From Planctomycetaceae bacterium (GTDB taxonomy: Bacteria > Planctomycetota > Planctomycetia > Pirellulales > Thermoguttaceae): a DNA stretch of 7,037 nucleotides. Where the stretch lies: the NCBI GenBank assembly GCA_031266315.1, contig JAISBG010000183.1, forward strand, positions 1-7,037, written 5' to 3'. The translations under genes were made by a program, and so were the position numbers. Positions 1 through 5,803 of this stretch are shown piece after piece. Position 1 is the stretch's first letter. Each line of letters starts with the position of its first letter. The notes beneath the pieces were generated by a model. The model searched no databases, had not been told where the DNA came from, and saw nothing but the letters and a program-made list of their open reading frames with translations.

Positions 1-211
1 TACTCGCCGACAGTGAATTAGATTCACAACGGCAAATGGTGTTGCCGACCATTTTGGAATCAAATTGCCAGCCGTTAACAGGGACAAAGTCGGCTTTGCC
101 GACGCAACCTTTTAACAAATAGCAAAAGGTTGCCCACCTTATGATTGCTGACCTTTAACGAAAATTCTATCGAATAATTCAGTATTTCTTGTTCCATTTA
201 GTGACAAAATA
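1..211. other. Gene-free leader upstream of the sulfatase, rich in small inverted repeats
   Basis: I see no convincing coding region here. The first 140 bases are a chain of short perfect inverted repeats: GTGAAT/ATTCAC (13-18 with 22-27), CGGCAA/TTGCCG (30-35 with 42-47), GTCGGC/GCCGAC (89-94 with 98-103) and a 10-bp pair at 104-133. None is followed by a clear T run, so none is a standard intrinsic terminator. The upstream gene lies outside the window, so the hairpins may belong to its 3' end, to a dispersed intergenic repeat, or to the sulfatase leader. From about 160 the sequence becomes AT-rich and leads into the promoter. Confidence 0.5.
104..133. repeat. Perfect 10-bp inverted repeat (GCAACCTTTT / AAAAGGTTGC)
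   Basis: GCAACCTTTT at 104-113 is exactly complementary to AAAAGGTTGC at 124-133, around a 10-base loop. A competing smaller hairpin, AAGGT/ACCTT (126-130 with 136-140), shares the right arm, so the two folds exclude each other. No T tract follows. A shorter hairpin built from the same words (CAACC-TTT-GGTTG) lies at 5709-5721 ahead of another exported enzyme, so this may be a dispersed intergenic element. Its role is unknown. Confidence 0.6.
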
Positions 212-240
212 TTGTTAGAAAATACTACAAATGATACAAT
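212..240 (+). promoter_or_regulatory. Sigma-70-like promoter for the sulfatase
   Basis: TTGTTA at 212-217 (4 of 6 matches to TTGACA) and TACAAT at 235-240 (5 of 6 to TATAAT) are separated by exactly 17 bases in an AT-rich stretch. Transcription would start near 246-248, leaving a leader of about 60 bases before the ATG at 307. The placement also argues against the in-frame TTG at 250 as the start, because it would lie almost at the transcript's 5' end. Assigned by eye; no operator is evident. Confidence 0.45.
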
Positions 241-306
241 TTATTACAATTGAACGTTAACACACTAACACGCTGTAATCAAACAGCGAGCAAGGAATTT
301 TTTACA

Positions 307-1929
307 ATGAACCGTTTTATTTTTGCAACGTTGATGATTTTTGTATCCGTTTTCAATCTTATTGCGGCAGAGCGTCCGAATATTGTATTGATTTTGGCGG
401 ATGATTTGGGTTATTCCGATCTTGGTTGTTACGGCGGTGAAATCAAAACTCCGAACCTTGACGCTTTGGCGGCAGGCGGACTTCGTTTCACGCAATTTTA
501 CAACACAACTCGATGTTGCCCGTCGCGGGCTTCCCTCAACACGGGTTTGTATCCGCATCAGGCAGGTATTGGGCTTATGGATGGACGTTCCGAACGGCGC
601 GGTTACGAAGGATATTTGACCGACCGCTGTGTTACATTAGCGGAAGTTCTGAAAAAAGCCGGTTATCGTACTTATATGAGCGGGAAATGGCACATGGGAA
701 ACATGCCGGGTCCTTATCGACGCGGATTCGAGGAATATTTCGGTCTGATTGGCGGTTTTACCTCGTTTTTTAAGCCGGAAGTTCATACACGTTTGCCGGC
801 TGGAAAACCGTTACGAGAATACAAAAACGGCGAATATTACGCAACCGATGTATTCACCGATTACGCTCTTGATTTTTTGGCAGAATCCCGAAAAGTGAAC
901 GAAAATAACGAACGTCCGCCGTTTTATCTTTATCTGGCGTACACGGCTCCGCATTTTCCGCTTCACGCTCCGAAAGAAGAGATTGCAAAATATGCGGACA
1001 TTTATACGAAGGGGTGGGATATTGTGCGAAAAGAACGGTTTGCGCGGCAACAACAACTCGGAGTTGTCGATAATTCCGTACAATTAACACCCCGAAGTGA
1101 AATTCCGAAAAATTGGGCAAACGAAAAAACCGGTTGGGCAAACAAAGAAAATCCAGCATGGGAAACAATAGACGTTGATCGCCGCGCCGATTTGGCTCGA
1201 CGTATGGCAATTTTTGCCGCGATGATTGACCGCATGGATTGGAATATCGGACGGGTAATCGCCGACCTCAAAGAACACGGCGACTTTGAAAATACCTTGA
1301 TTTTATTTTTGTCCGATAATGGAGCGTGTGCCGAATGGGATCCGTGGGGATTCGATGTCAATTCCGGTCCGCAAAATATTTTGCACAAAGGAGAAGAACT
1401 CGAAAAAATGGGGCAACAGGGAACGTATCACAGTACCGGTAGCGGTTGGGCAAATGTTTCAAATACACCTTGGAGGTTGTACAAACATTACATTCACGAA
1501 GGCGGAATCCGTACACCCTTGATTGCTCATTGGCAAAAAGGAATCAAACGTAAAGGAATATTTGAAACAAATGTCGGTCATATTATTGATTTCATGCCGA
1601 CCTTTGTCGAACTTGCCGGTGCGGAATATCCCAAAGAGCAAAACGGAAAACCGATTATTCCTATGGAAGGGCGTAGTTTGCTCGGAGCGTTTCGGGGGGA
1701 ACAGCAAGAAGAGCGAACTCTTTTTTGGGAACACGAACACAATCGCGGAGTTCGGGAAAACGACACGAAAATTGTTTGGCTTAATTCCCGTAACGTTTGG
1801 GAATTGTATGATTTGAAAACTGACCCGATGGAATTAAACGACCTTGCCGCTGAACAACCGGAAACCGTCAAACGTCTTGCCAACGCTTGGGAACAATGGG
1901 CAAAACGAACTTTTGTTATCGGTTTATAA
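307..1929 (+). CDS. Exported S1-family sulfatase (arylsulfatase-like), 540 aa
   Basis: This is a formylglycine-dependent sulfatase of the alkaline phosphatase superfamily, hydrolysing sulfate esters outside the cytoplasm. The start is ATG 307: AAGGA at 292-296 is well placed, and translation from there opens with a signal peptide (residues 1-21, hydrophobic core FIFATLMIFVSVFNLI, cut near AA/ER). The mature protein begins RPNIVLILADDLGYSDLG, with metal-binding Asp32-Asp33. The signature CCPSR follows, with Cys70 the residue converted to formylglycine. GKWH has Lys127 and His129, APHFPLH has His216, SDNG has Asp337-Asn338, and Lys393 precedes HEGGIRTP. So the catalytic set looks complete. The C-terminal subdomain ends with the usual WELYDLKTDPMELNDLA segment, and the length is normal for the family. 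The substrate cannot be read from sequence; the opening resembles planctomycete arylsulfatases of the S1_4 type (recollection). Maturation needs a formylglycine-generating enzyme or anSME, not encoded here. It appears to be transcribed alone. Confidence 0.95.
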   Translation: MNRFIFATLMIFVSVFNLIAAERPNIVLILADDLGYSDLGCYGGEIKTPNLDALAAGGLRFTQFYNTTRCCPSRASLNTGLYPHQAGIGLMDGRSERRGYEGYLTDRCVTLAEVLKKAGYRTYMSGKWHMGNMPGPYRRGFEEYFGLIGGFTSFFKPEVHTRLPAGKPLREYKNGEYYATDVFTDYALDFLAESRKVNENNERPPFYLYLAYTAPHFPLHAPKEEIAKYADIYTKGWDIVRKERFARQQQLGVVDNSVQLTPRSEIPKNWANEKTGWANKENPAWETIDVDRRADLARRMAIFAAMIDRMDWNIGRVIADLKEHGDFENTLILFLSDNGACAEWDPWGFDVNSGPQNILHKGEELEKMGQQGTYHSTGSGWANVSNTPWRLYKHYIHEGGIRTPLIAHWQKGIKRKGIFETNVGHIIDFMPTFVELAGAEYPKEQNGKPIIPMEGRSLLGAFRGEQQEERTLFWEHEHNRGVRENDTKIVWLNSRNVWELYDLKTDPMELNDLAAEQPETVKRLANAWEQWAKRTFVIGL

Positions 1930-2013
1930 TCCTGTCAAAAAATAGGTTTTTAGAAGTTGCTGAGCGTCAATCTGTCCATGAACAGAATACAACCTGATTA
2001 TTCGGAATATTTT

Positions 2014-2040
2014 ACCAAATTGACAACACAATTATTTGGT
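2014..2040 (+). repeat. Inverted repeat ACCAAAT / ATTTGGT downstream of the sulfatase
   Basis: ACCAAAT (2014-2020) and ATTTGGT (2034-2040) are perfectly complementary across a 13-base loop, 84 bases after the sulfatase stop. The stem is AT-rich and no T tract follows directly, so it is a weak candidate for transcript 3'-end formation. It overlaps a TTGACA hexamer (2020-2025) and could equally be an operator-like site ahead of the next gene. The rest of the 1930-2127 gap is AT-rich with no other structure I can support. Confidence 0.3.
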
Positions 2041-2127
2041 ATTGTACGTTTGGAATGTTTTTGACGATAAGAGAAAAATGTAAGTTTTTTGTTTTTTCAA
2101 AATGTTTATGTTAGCAATTTTTCGGCA

Positions 2128-3465
2128 ATGAGCGTTTCTCCAACAAGTTCTAGTGTTTATGTCAATTATTCTTCCTTCTTTTCGCAAAACGGAAATAAGG
2201 CGTTTTCTGCATTTCAGGCAACGGCTGCCAACTACGGTAATGGAACGTTTCAAGTCCGCCGTGCTTCCGCATTGACATTGGACATTTTAGATATTTCACC
2301 AGAAGGTTTGGCTCAAACCAACGCCTTACAACCGTCAACTCCCGCCAAAACAACCGAAACAGAAACCGGATTGACCGGAAATGCAGAAACAGTAAACGAT
2401 GTAACTCTCGAATCCCCCGAAATTTCTGAAACGGAGCGGGTCGAAATGATTCGTGTCAACAAAAATTCCGTTTTGGAAAGAGTTAACGAACTGCTCGCGG
2501 AAAAAGGTGTTGAAGTTTCCACAGATCAGGCGTTTGAATTAACAACCAATTTCCTTGACGGTTCTATCTCCGTAACAGGAATTGCCGATGACAGTCTTGA
2601 GACGATTGTCAATGAAGTATTGGCTGGCGACAAAGAAATTATCGCCCGAATGAAAAAAACGCGGGAAGAACTCGGTTTGACCGAACCAGCCAATACGGTA
2701 TCACGCAATTTCACAATCGGGTTCGAATCAATGACCGAAACACCGGCAGATGCTGAACTCGAATACAAAATTGATTTGTTTGTCAATAAATTTGTCAATA
2801 AGCCGGTTCCGTTGTTGGAAGACACTTCCGATACAGAAAATGTTGAAAATACGGAAAAAGCAACAACTCCCGAACAACCAACATTCTATTTATCGGTTCT
2901 CCTTTCAAATAAACCGAAAACAGAACCAATCGTAAACCTTATTACCGCTCTACAAGACAATAAAATTTCAGACAATAAAGCAGATAAAACTAACGAAGAA
3001 TCAGAAAATTCTCAAGAGACAAACGAAGCCAACGAAAACATTACACAAACAAAAACACCTAATTTTATTCCATACGAAGAATCGCCTACTGAAACAGTAG
3101 AAACTGTACCGGAAATTTTTCCTTATTCCGTTTTCGGTTCGTATTTCCAAGCCGGTTCGACGATTGGTATTGGTGCTGACGGCATAACACTTGATTGGAA
3201 TTTACAATTTAGCAATTGGGATATTGCCGGTAATGCAACAGATAACCCTGAAATATCCTCTCAAACACAACAGATTTTCGAAACGCTCAACATCGGCGGT
3301 TCGACATTCTACGCTGCCGACCCGCAAAATCCGCAAAGTCTTGAAGAACAAGCCGCATGGTTTCAATCACAGTTTGTCAACGGATTTTCACAAGGTTTGG
3401 ACTCAACTTGGGTTGAAAATTTTATAACACAAAACGATCTTAACCGGCTCAGTATTTTCGGTTAG
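2128..3465 (+). CDS. Unrecognised Thr/Glu/Asn-rich protein, 445 aa
   Basis: I do not recognise this protein. The chosen start is ATG 2128; a TTG at 2089 would add 13 residues, and neither has a convincing ribosome binding site. There is no signal peptide, membrane segment or cysteine. The parts visible are: a Ser/Tyr/Phe-rich head (1-40); a short motif SALTLDILDISPEG (47-60); a compact alpha/beta-looking segment (about 105-185) with helix VLERVNELLAEKG, strand-like ELTTNFLDGSISVTGIAD, then helices; a second small segment around 190-230; an acidic, low-complexity Thr/Glu/Asn linker (about 231-325); and a C-terminal region (about 332-445) rich in Phe, Trp, Gly and Gln. The ...LTTN...GSISVSG-like segment loosely recalls uncharacterised proteins of gut bacteria, which is a weak impression. 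Codon choice and sustained open length support a real gene. It looks monocistronic. A cytoplasmic adaptor or a protein exported without a classical signal are both possible. Confidence 0.75.
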   Translation: MSVSPTSSSVYVNYSSFFSQNGNKAFSAFQATAANYGNGTFQVRRASALTLDILDISPEGLAQTNALQPSTPAKTTETETGLTGNAETVNDVTLESPEISETERVEMIRVNKNSVLERVNELLAEKGVEVSTDQAFELTTNFLDGSISVTGIADDSLETIVNEVLAGDKEIIARMKKTREELGLTEPANTVSRNFTIGFESMTETPADAELEYKIDLFVNKFVNKPVPLLEDTSDTENVENTEKATTPEQPTFYLSVLLSNKPKTEPIVNLITALQDNKISDNKADKTNEESENSQETNEANENITQTKTPNFIPYEESPTETVETVPEIFPYSVFGSYFQAGSTIGIGADGITLDWNLQFSNWDIAGNATDNPEISSQTQQIFETLNIGGSTFYAADPQNPQSLEEQAAWFQSQFVNGFSQGLDSTWVENFITQNDLNRLSIFG

Positions 3466-3495
3466 TTTTTAATTAATATATTTTTAATTAATATA
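3466..3495. repeat. Perfect tandem duplication of a 15-bp AT-rich unit
   Basis: TTTTTAATTAATATA occurs twice without mismatch, at 3466-3480 and 3481-3495, starting at the first base after the TAG stop of the preceding gene. The unit contains the palindrome TTAATTAA. It could be replication slippage, a site for an AT-hook or other DNA-binding protein, or part of the gene's 3' untranslated region. A comparable two-copy AT repeat lies at 5751-5774. Confidence 0.7.
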
Positions 3496-3661
3496 CTGCA
3501 TTAGGGTTGTATTGGGTATTTTCCAAGTAACAGGTTGGTTTATTATTGTCACTTGGTTACCGAAACTGTTTCGTCAGAAAAATTAAGTTGAAAATAAGAT
3601 TGGCGAATCTGTAACTACATAAAAAACTTGCAACCCTACTGCAAGAACATTATAAGCCCAG

Positions 3662-3690
3662 CTCGTTGCGATGCGACGGGTTAGACTTTT
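3662..3690 (+). terminator. Possible intrinsic terminator: GC-rich hairpin with a short T run
   Basis: CTCGTTGC (3662-3669) pairs with GCGACGGG (3673-3680) around a 3-base loop GAT. Two G-T wobbles make the fold good only as + strand RNA. A short, interrupted T run follows (GACTTTT, 3684-3690). It could end transcription from the gene stopping at 3465, but it lies about 200 bases downstream and the T run is poor. It may instead be part of the insertion-sequence debris. Confidence 0.25.
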
Positions 3691-3789
3691 AGGCATAAAC
3701 GAAAAAAATTAAAAATTCTTTCAAAATTTCTTCTACCTTTCCCGTTGACTTCTTTTGGACTTTCGTTTATATACTGTGTTAGGCATAAA
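3689..3789. repeat. Duplicated word TTAGGCATAAA plus an inverted copy of its flank
   Basis: TTAGGCATAAA occurs at 3689-3699 and, in the same orientation, at 3779-3789. The first copy continues into CGAAA, and ATAAACGAAA (3695-3704) has a perfect inverted match TTTCGTTTAT at 3761-3770. Direct and inverted copies of one short sequence just upstream of a transposase remnant suggest terminal-repeat material of the element, perhaps from two insertions or a nested one. No matching copy is found beyond the remnant at 4441-4615, so the right end of the element is absent. Confidence 0.4.
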
Positions 3790-3871
3790 ATAAGTATTTT
3801 TTTATTTGGTATTTTTTGTTATACTAGCTTCTTGTTTTTTCATTTCCATTATTTTTACGAGGAGGTATTTT

Positions 3872-4440
3872 ATGATTTTAATTACTATCCTAAAGTGGAT
3901 ATTCGAACGATTCGGCGTGAGCGTTATTCGCATCCGGATATTGCGATTCGTCGTCGTATGACCCTATTAGCACCTCCTAGTGAGGGCATTATTGCGTCGG
4001 ATATTCCGATACTTGCCGGCGTGAGCCGTACGACAGTTTACCGTTGTTTACGGAAGTACCAAAACGGAGGTTTGGCTTCCATTTATGAATAGGACCACCG
4101 CTCCCGGCGTCACAGCGAACTTGAACATTACGCGCAACAAATAATAGATGACTTTGATGCTCATGCCCCCTCCACTCTCAACAAAGCTCGTGAACGCATT
4201 GCCGCGTTGACGGGTTTGCGGCGAAGCCTTCCTCAAATTCATGCCTTCTTAAAAAAAAGTTTTCGTTGTCTAAAAGCCTGCGGTATCCCCGCCAAGGCAG
4301 ATGTCGAAAAACAAAATGAATTTATCCAACAGACGATGGAACCAGTCATTGCAGAGACTCGTAAGAATAAATGCGTGTTGTATTATATGGATGCTGCTCA
4401 TTTTGTACGGGCGCGACTGATTTTACCGGATTTGTTGTGA
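3872..4440 (+). pseudogene. Decayed IS630-like transposase: N-terminal part only, three lesions
   Basis: An intact copy would bind IS ends and catalyse cut-and-paste transposition through a DDE domain. ATG 3872 sits 5 bases after a strong GAGGAGGT, but its own frame stops after 29 codons. The next frame carries the protein: FNYYPKVDIRTIRRERYSHP, then a helix-turn-helix segment ASDIPILAGVSRTTVYRCLR (3991-4050) followed by KYQNGGLASIYE. Adding one G after the ATG would give MDFNYYPKVDI, so a single-base loss at codon 2 is likely. An in-frame TAG interrupts at 4090-4092. The same frame then runs on through a linker to LYYMDAAHFV (first catalytic Asp, about 4388-4390). It loses family resemblance after that and meets TGA at 4438-4440. 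The second Asp and the Glu of the DDE triad are missing, as is the right end. The element is inactive. Family assignment rests on domain order and the DAAHFV motif. Confidence 0.85.
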
Positions 4441-4495
4441 TGTTTATTTTTTGGAAAGTGCGGTTATTGTGGAATGGAAAAAAATCCGGCACGTA

Positions 4496-4523
4496 TTGAA
4501 CCTTGTTGGGAAATGGTTAAAAT
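4496..4523 (+). promoter_or_regulatory. Possible sigma-70-like promoter for the isomerase at 4616
   Basis: TTGAAC (4496-4501, 4 of 6) and TAAAAT (4518-4523, 5 of 6) are spaced by 16 bases, predicting a start near 4530 and a leader of about 86 bases. The -10 box lies in the loop and right edge of the hairpin at 4506-4533. It is identified by eye in AT-rich DNA where chance matches are common. Confidence 0.3.
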
Positions 4524-4533
4524 AATTTCCCAA
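4506..4533. repeat. 9-bp inverted repeat TTGGGAAAT / ATTTCCCAA
   Basis: TTGGGAAAT (4506-4514) is perfectly complementary to ATTTCCCAA (4525-4533) around a 10-base loop. It lies between the transposase remnant and the isomerase and overlaps the proposed promoter, so an operator is one reading. A weak terminator is another, though no T tract follows at once (a T-rich run begins about 4543). The remaining 4441-4615 gap shows nothing else I can support. Confidence 0.4.
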
Positions 4534-4615
4534 TATTCCGATTATTTTCTTTTTTACTTTGCTGTGAGAAGTAAGAGAATCTGCCCAATTGTAAACAGTT
4601 TCGGAGAACAAAACG

Positions 4616-5668
4616 ATGGCAAAACGTAAATCGAACACTTTCCCAAAACTTCATAACGCCACATGGCCCGGTGTTGTCGGTAAGGGAGGAACGGACGCGG
4701 ATCCAATTATTGACCTTGACACAATGCTCCGCTTAACAACGGAAGCCGAAGTCGATGGAGTTAAATTTGACGGTTTTGACCTGTTCCTGAGTAATCCCCA
4801 TTTTGACATTGATTCGTCAGACGATGACATCAAAAAACTGGTTGAAAAAACACAATCACTCCATCTTGAGATTGGAACGGTTGTCGCGCCGGTCTGGGGC
4901 GGAACAGGCGGAGGTTCCGCAATAGGAAATGAAACAGATCGCAAAAAATTCCTGACACAAGTAAAAAAAGCCTGCCGAATCGCCTCAGAACTCCGTAAAC
5001 TCGGTGTTCGTCCCAATGGTTGTATTCGGATTGATACTTCGGCAAGTGTTGAAGACTGGGCGAAAGACCCGGAAGGAAATCAAAAATTGATCGCCGAAAC
5101 TTTTACCGAAGCCTGTAAAATTGCGGTTCAGTTTGACGAAGTTCTGGCTTGTGAAGGCGAAATTTGTTGGGGAGGAATTCACAGTTGGAAGCGAATGCTT
5201 CAAATTCTTGAAATGGTTGATCGTCCGCAAACTCTTGGTTTTCAAGCGGATATGTCCCATACCTTGCTTTACCTGCTCGGTTACAACGCCCCGGAAGACC
5301 GGTTGTTGCCGGAAAATTTCGACTGGAAAGACAAAACCGTTTTTGATGCGGCATACCGTAAAATGACCAATGCGTTACGGCATTGGACGGTTGATTTGCA
5401 TATCGCGCAAAATGACGGGACGGTGTTCGGCAGCGGCGACCACGACAAAACCGGTCGGCATTGTCTGGCAAAAGACCCGAACGGTAAACTTGACATTACT
5501 TACTACGCCGGTTTTTGGCTCAAGGACGAAGATGGTTTAACGAAACGGTTTAATCATATCTGTTGGGACGGTTGTATGTTTCCCAATACCATTATGATGA
5601 ACCCGCAAACATGGAACGATATTCTTGCCGCCATGCTGAATGTCCGAAATGAATACGGTTGGAAATAA
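4616..5668 (+). CDS. Sugar phosphate isomerase/epimerase-like TIM-barrel protein, cytoplasmic, 350 aa
   Basis: This belongs to the xylose-isomerase-like TIM-barrel superfamily (AP endonuclease family 2 fold), whose members isomerise or epimerise sugars using a divalent metal. The start ATG 4616 is preceded by GGAG (4603-4606) at good spacing. There is no signal peptide. Barrel segments can be followed from [13 protein letters not shown] (47-58) through [11 protein letters not shown] (84-94), NGCIRIDTS (134-142) and [12 protein letters not shown] (176-187). Then come [14 protein letters not shown] (206-219), [13 protein letters not shown] (257-269), HDKTGRH (276-282) and [11 protein letters not shown] (312-322). 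Likely metal or acid/base residues are Glu180 or Glu182, Asp212, His215 and His262, assigned by analogy. I recall close relatives in planctomycetes, where they sit near oxidoreductases of sugar or inositol metabolism; the substrate is unknown. There is no neighbour within 100 bases, so it is probably transcribed alone. I am confident of the superfamily and not of the reaction. Confidence 0.88.
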   Translation: MAKRKSNTFPKLHNATWPGVVGKGGTDADPIIDLDTMLRLTTEAEVDGVKFDGFDLFLSNPHFDIDSSDDDIKKLVEKTQSLHLEIGTVVAPVWGGTGGGSAIGNETDRKKFLTQVKKACRIASELRKLGVRPNGCIRIDTSASVEDWAKDPEGNQKLIAETFTEACKIAVQFDEVLACEGEICWGGIHSWKRMLQILEMVDRPQTLGFQADMSHTLLYLLGYNAPEDRLLPENFDWKDKTVFDAAYRKMTNALRHWTVDLHIAQNDGTVFGSGDHDKTGRHCLAKDPNGKLDITYYAGFWLKDEDGLTKRFNHICWDGCMFPNTIMMNPQTWNDILAAMLNVRNEYGWK

Positions 5669-5669
5669 A

Positions 5670-5733
5670 AAATATTGCAATATTTCCGACGTTTCAGCGG
5701 AACATTGCCAACCTTTGGTTGCGGTTATGCCGC
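5670..5733 (+). repeat. Palindrome and hairpin cluster after the isomerase
   Basis: Directly after the TAA stop, AAATATTGCAATATTT (5670-5685) is a perfect 16-bp palindrome. It is followed by CAACC-TTT-GGTTG (5709-5721) and GCGG/CCGC (5721-5724 with 5730-5733), which share a base. The middle hairpin uses the same words as the inverted repeat at 104-133. None has a following T run. Likely roles are transcript end protection or a dispersed intergenic element; a classical terminator is not supported. Confidence 0.45.
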
Positions 5734-5750
5734 GATAGATTCCCGTTTGA

Positions 5751-5774
5751 TCAATTAATTAATCAATTAATTAA
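5751..5774. repeat. Perfect tandem duplication of the 12-bp unit TCAATTAATTAA
   Basis: Two exact copies lie at 5751-5762 and 5763-5774, 29 bases upstream of the next start codon. A TTGA (5747-5750) adjoins the first copy and the AT-rich repeats offer several -10-like hexamers, so the promoter of the exported epimerase probably overlaps here, but I cannot fix its boxes. A copy-number change would alter spacing, so phase variation by slippage is conceivable though unproven. Confidence 0.6.
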
Positions 5775-5803
5775 TAACCTTTAATTATTTTTAGAAACAG
5801 AAA

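Larger units (their letters stand above)
3496..3871. other. Gene-free stretch between the unrecognised gene and the transposase remnant
   Basis: No coding region is supported. It holds a 10-bp imperfect inverted repeat CCAAGTAACA/TGTCACTTGG (3523-3532 with 3547-3556, one mismatch), a small hairpin CTTGCA/TGCAAG (3627-3632 with 3640-3645), the GC-rich hairpin at 3662-3680, and the duplicated and inverted words at 3689-3789. From about 3700 the sequence is very T-rich and purine-poor, as is common at the ends of insertion sequences. The last bases carry a strong Shine-Dalgarno, GAGGAGGT (3859-3866), that belonged to the transposase start. Confidence 0.45.

Noticed and set aside
1..160. CRISPR array
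   Set aside because: The repeated words differ in length and spacing, there are no uniform repeats or spacers, and no cas genes are present.
250..306. TTG at 250 as the sulfatase start, adding 19 residues
   Set aside because: The added residues are polar and would bury the signal peptide internally. ATG 307 has AAGGA upstream, and the predicted transcription start falls at about 247.
1002..1388. Open frames on the minus strand opposite the sulfatase
   Set aside because: They have no family resemblance or ribosome-binding sites, and they mirror the codon structure of the sulfatase, whose motifs are unambiguous.
2020..2050. Perfect TTGACA at 2020-2025 as the -35 box for the gene at 2128
   Set aside because: No good -10 hexamer lies 16-18 bases downstream; the best matches need spacers of 14 or 19 bases.
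2089..2127. TTG at 2089 as the start of the unrecognised gene
   Set aside because: No ribosome-binding site is seen and TTG is a poor start codon. ATG 2128 is preferred, though its own upstream region is also weak, so the choice is not secure.
3500..3700. A tRNA or other structured RNA in the gap
   Set aside because: The hairpins do not form a cloverleaf, there is no T-loop GTTCRA pattern in place, and no known riboswitch core was recognised.
3872..3961. A 29-codon reading frame with an excellent Shine-Dalgarno as a small gene
   Set aside because: It overlaps the transposase helix-turn-helix region in another frame and is best explained by a one-base loss after the transposase start codon.
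4090..4092. TAG read as an amino acid (recoding or stop reassignment)
   Set aside because: TAG serves as the normal end of the gene at 3463-3465, and this copy already has a frameshift and a missing C-terminus, so simple decay explains it.
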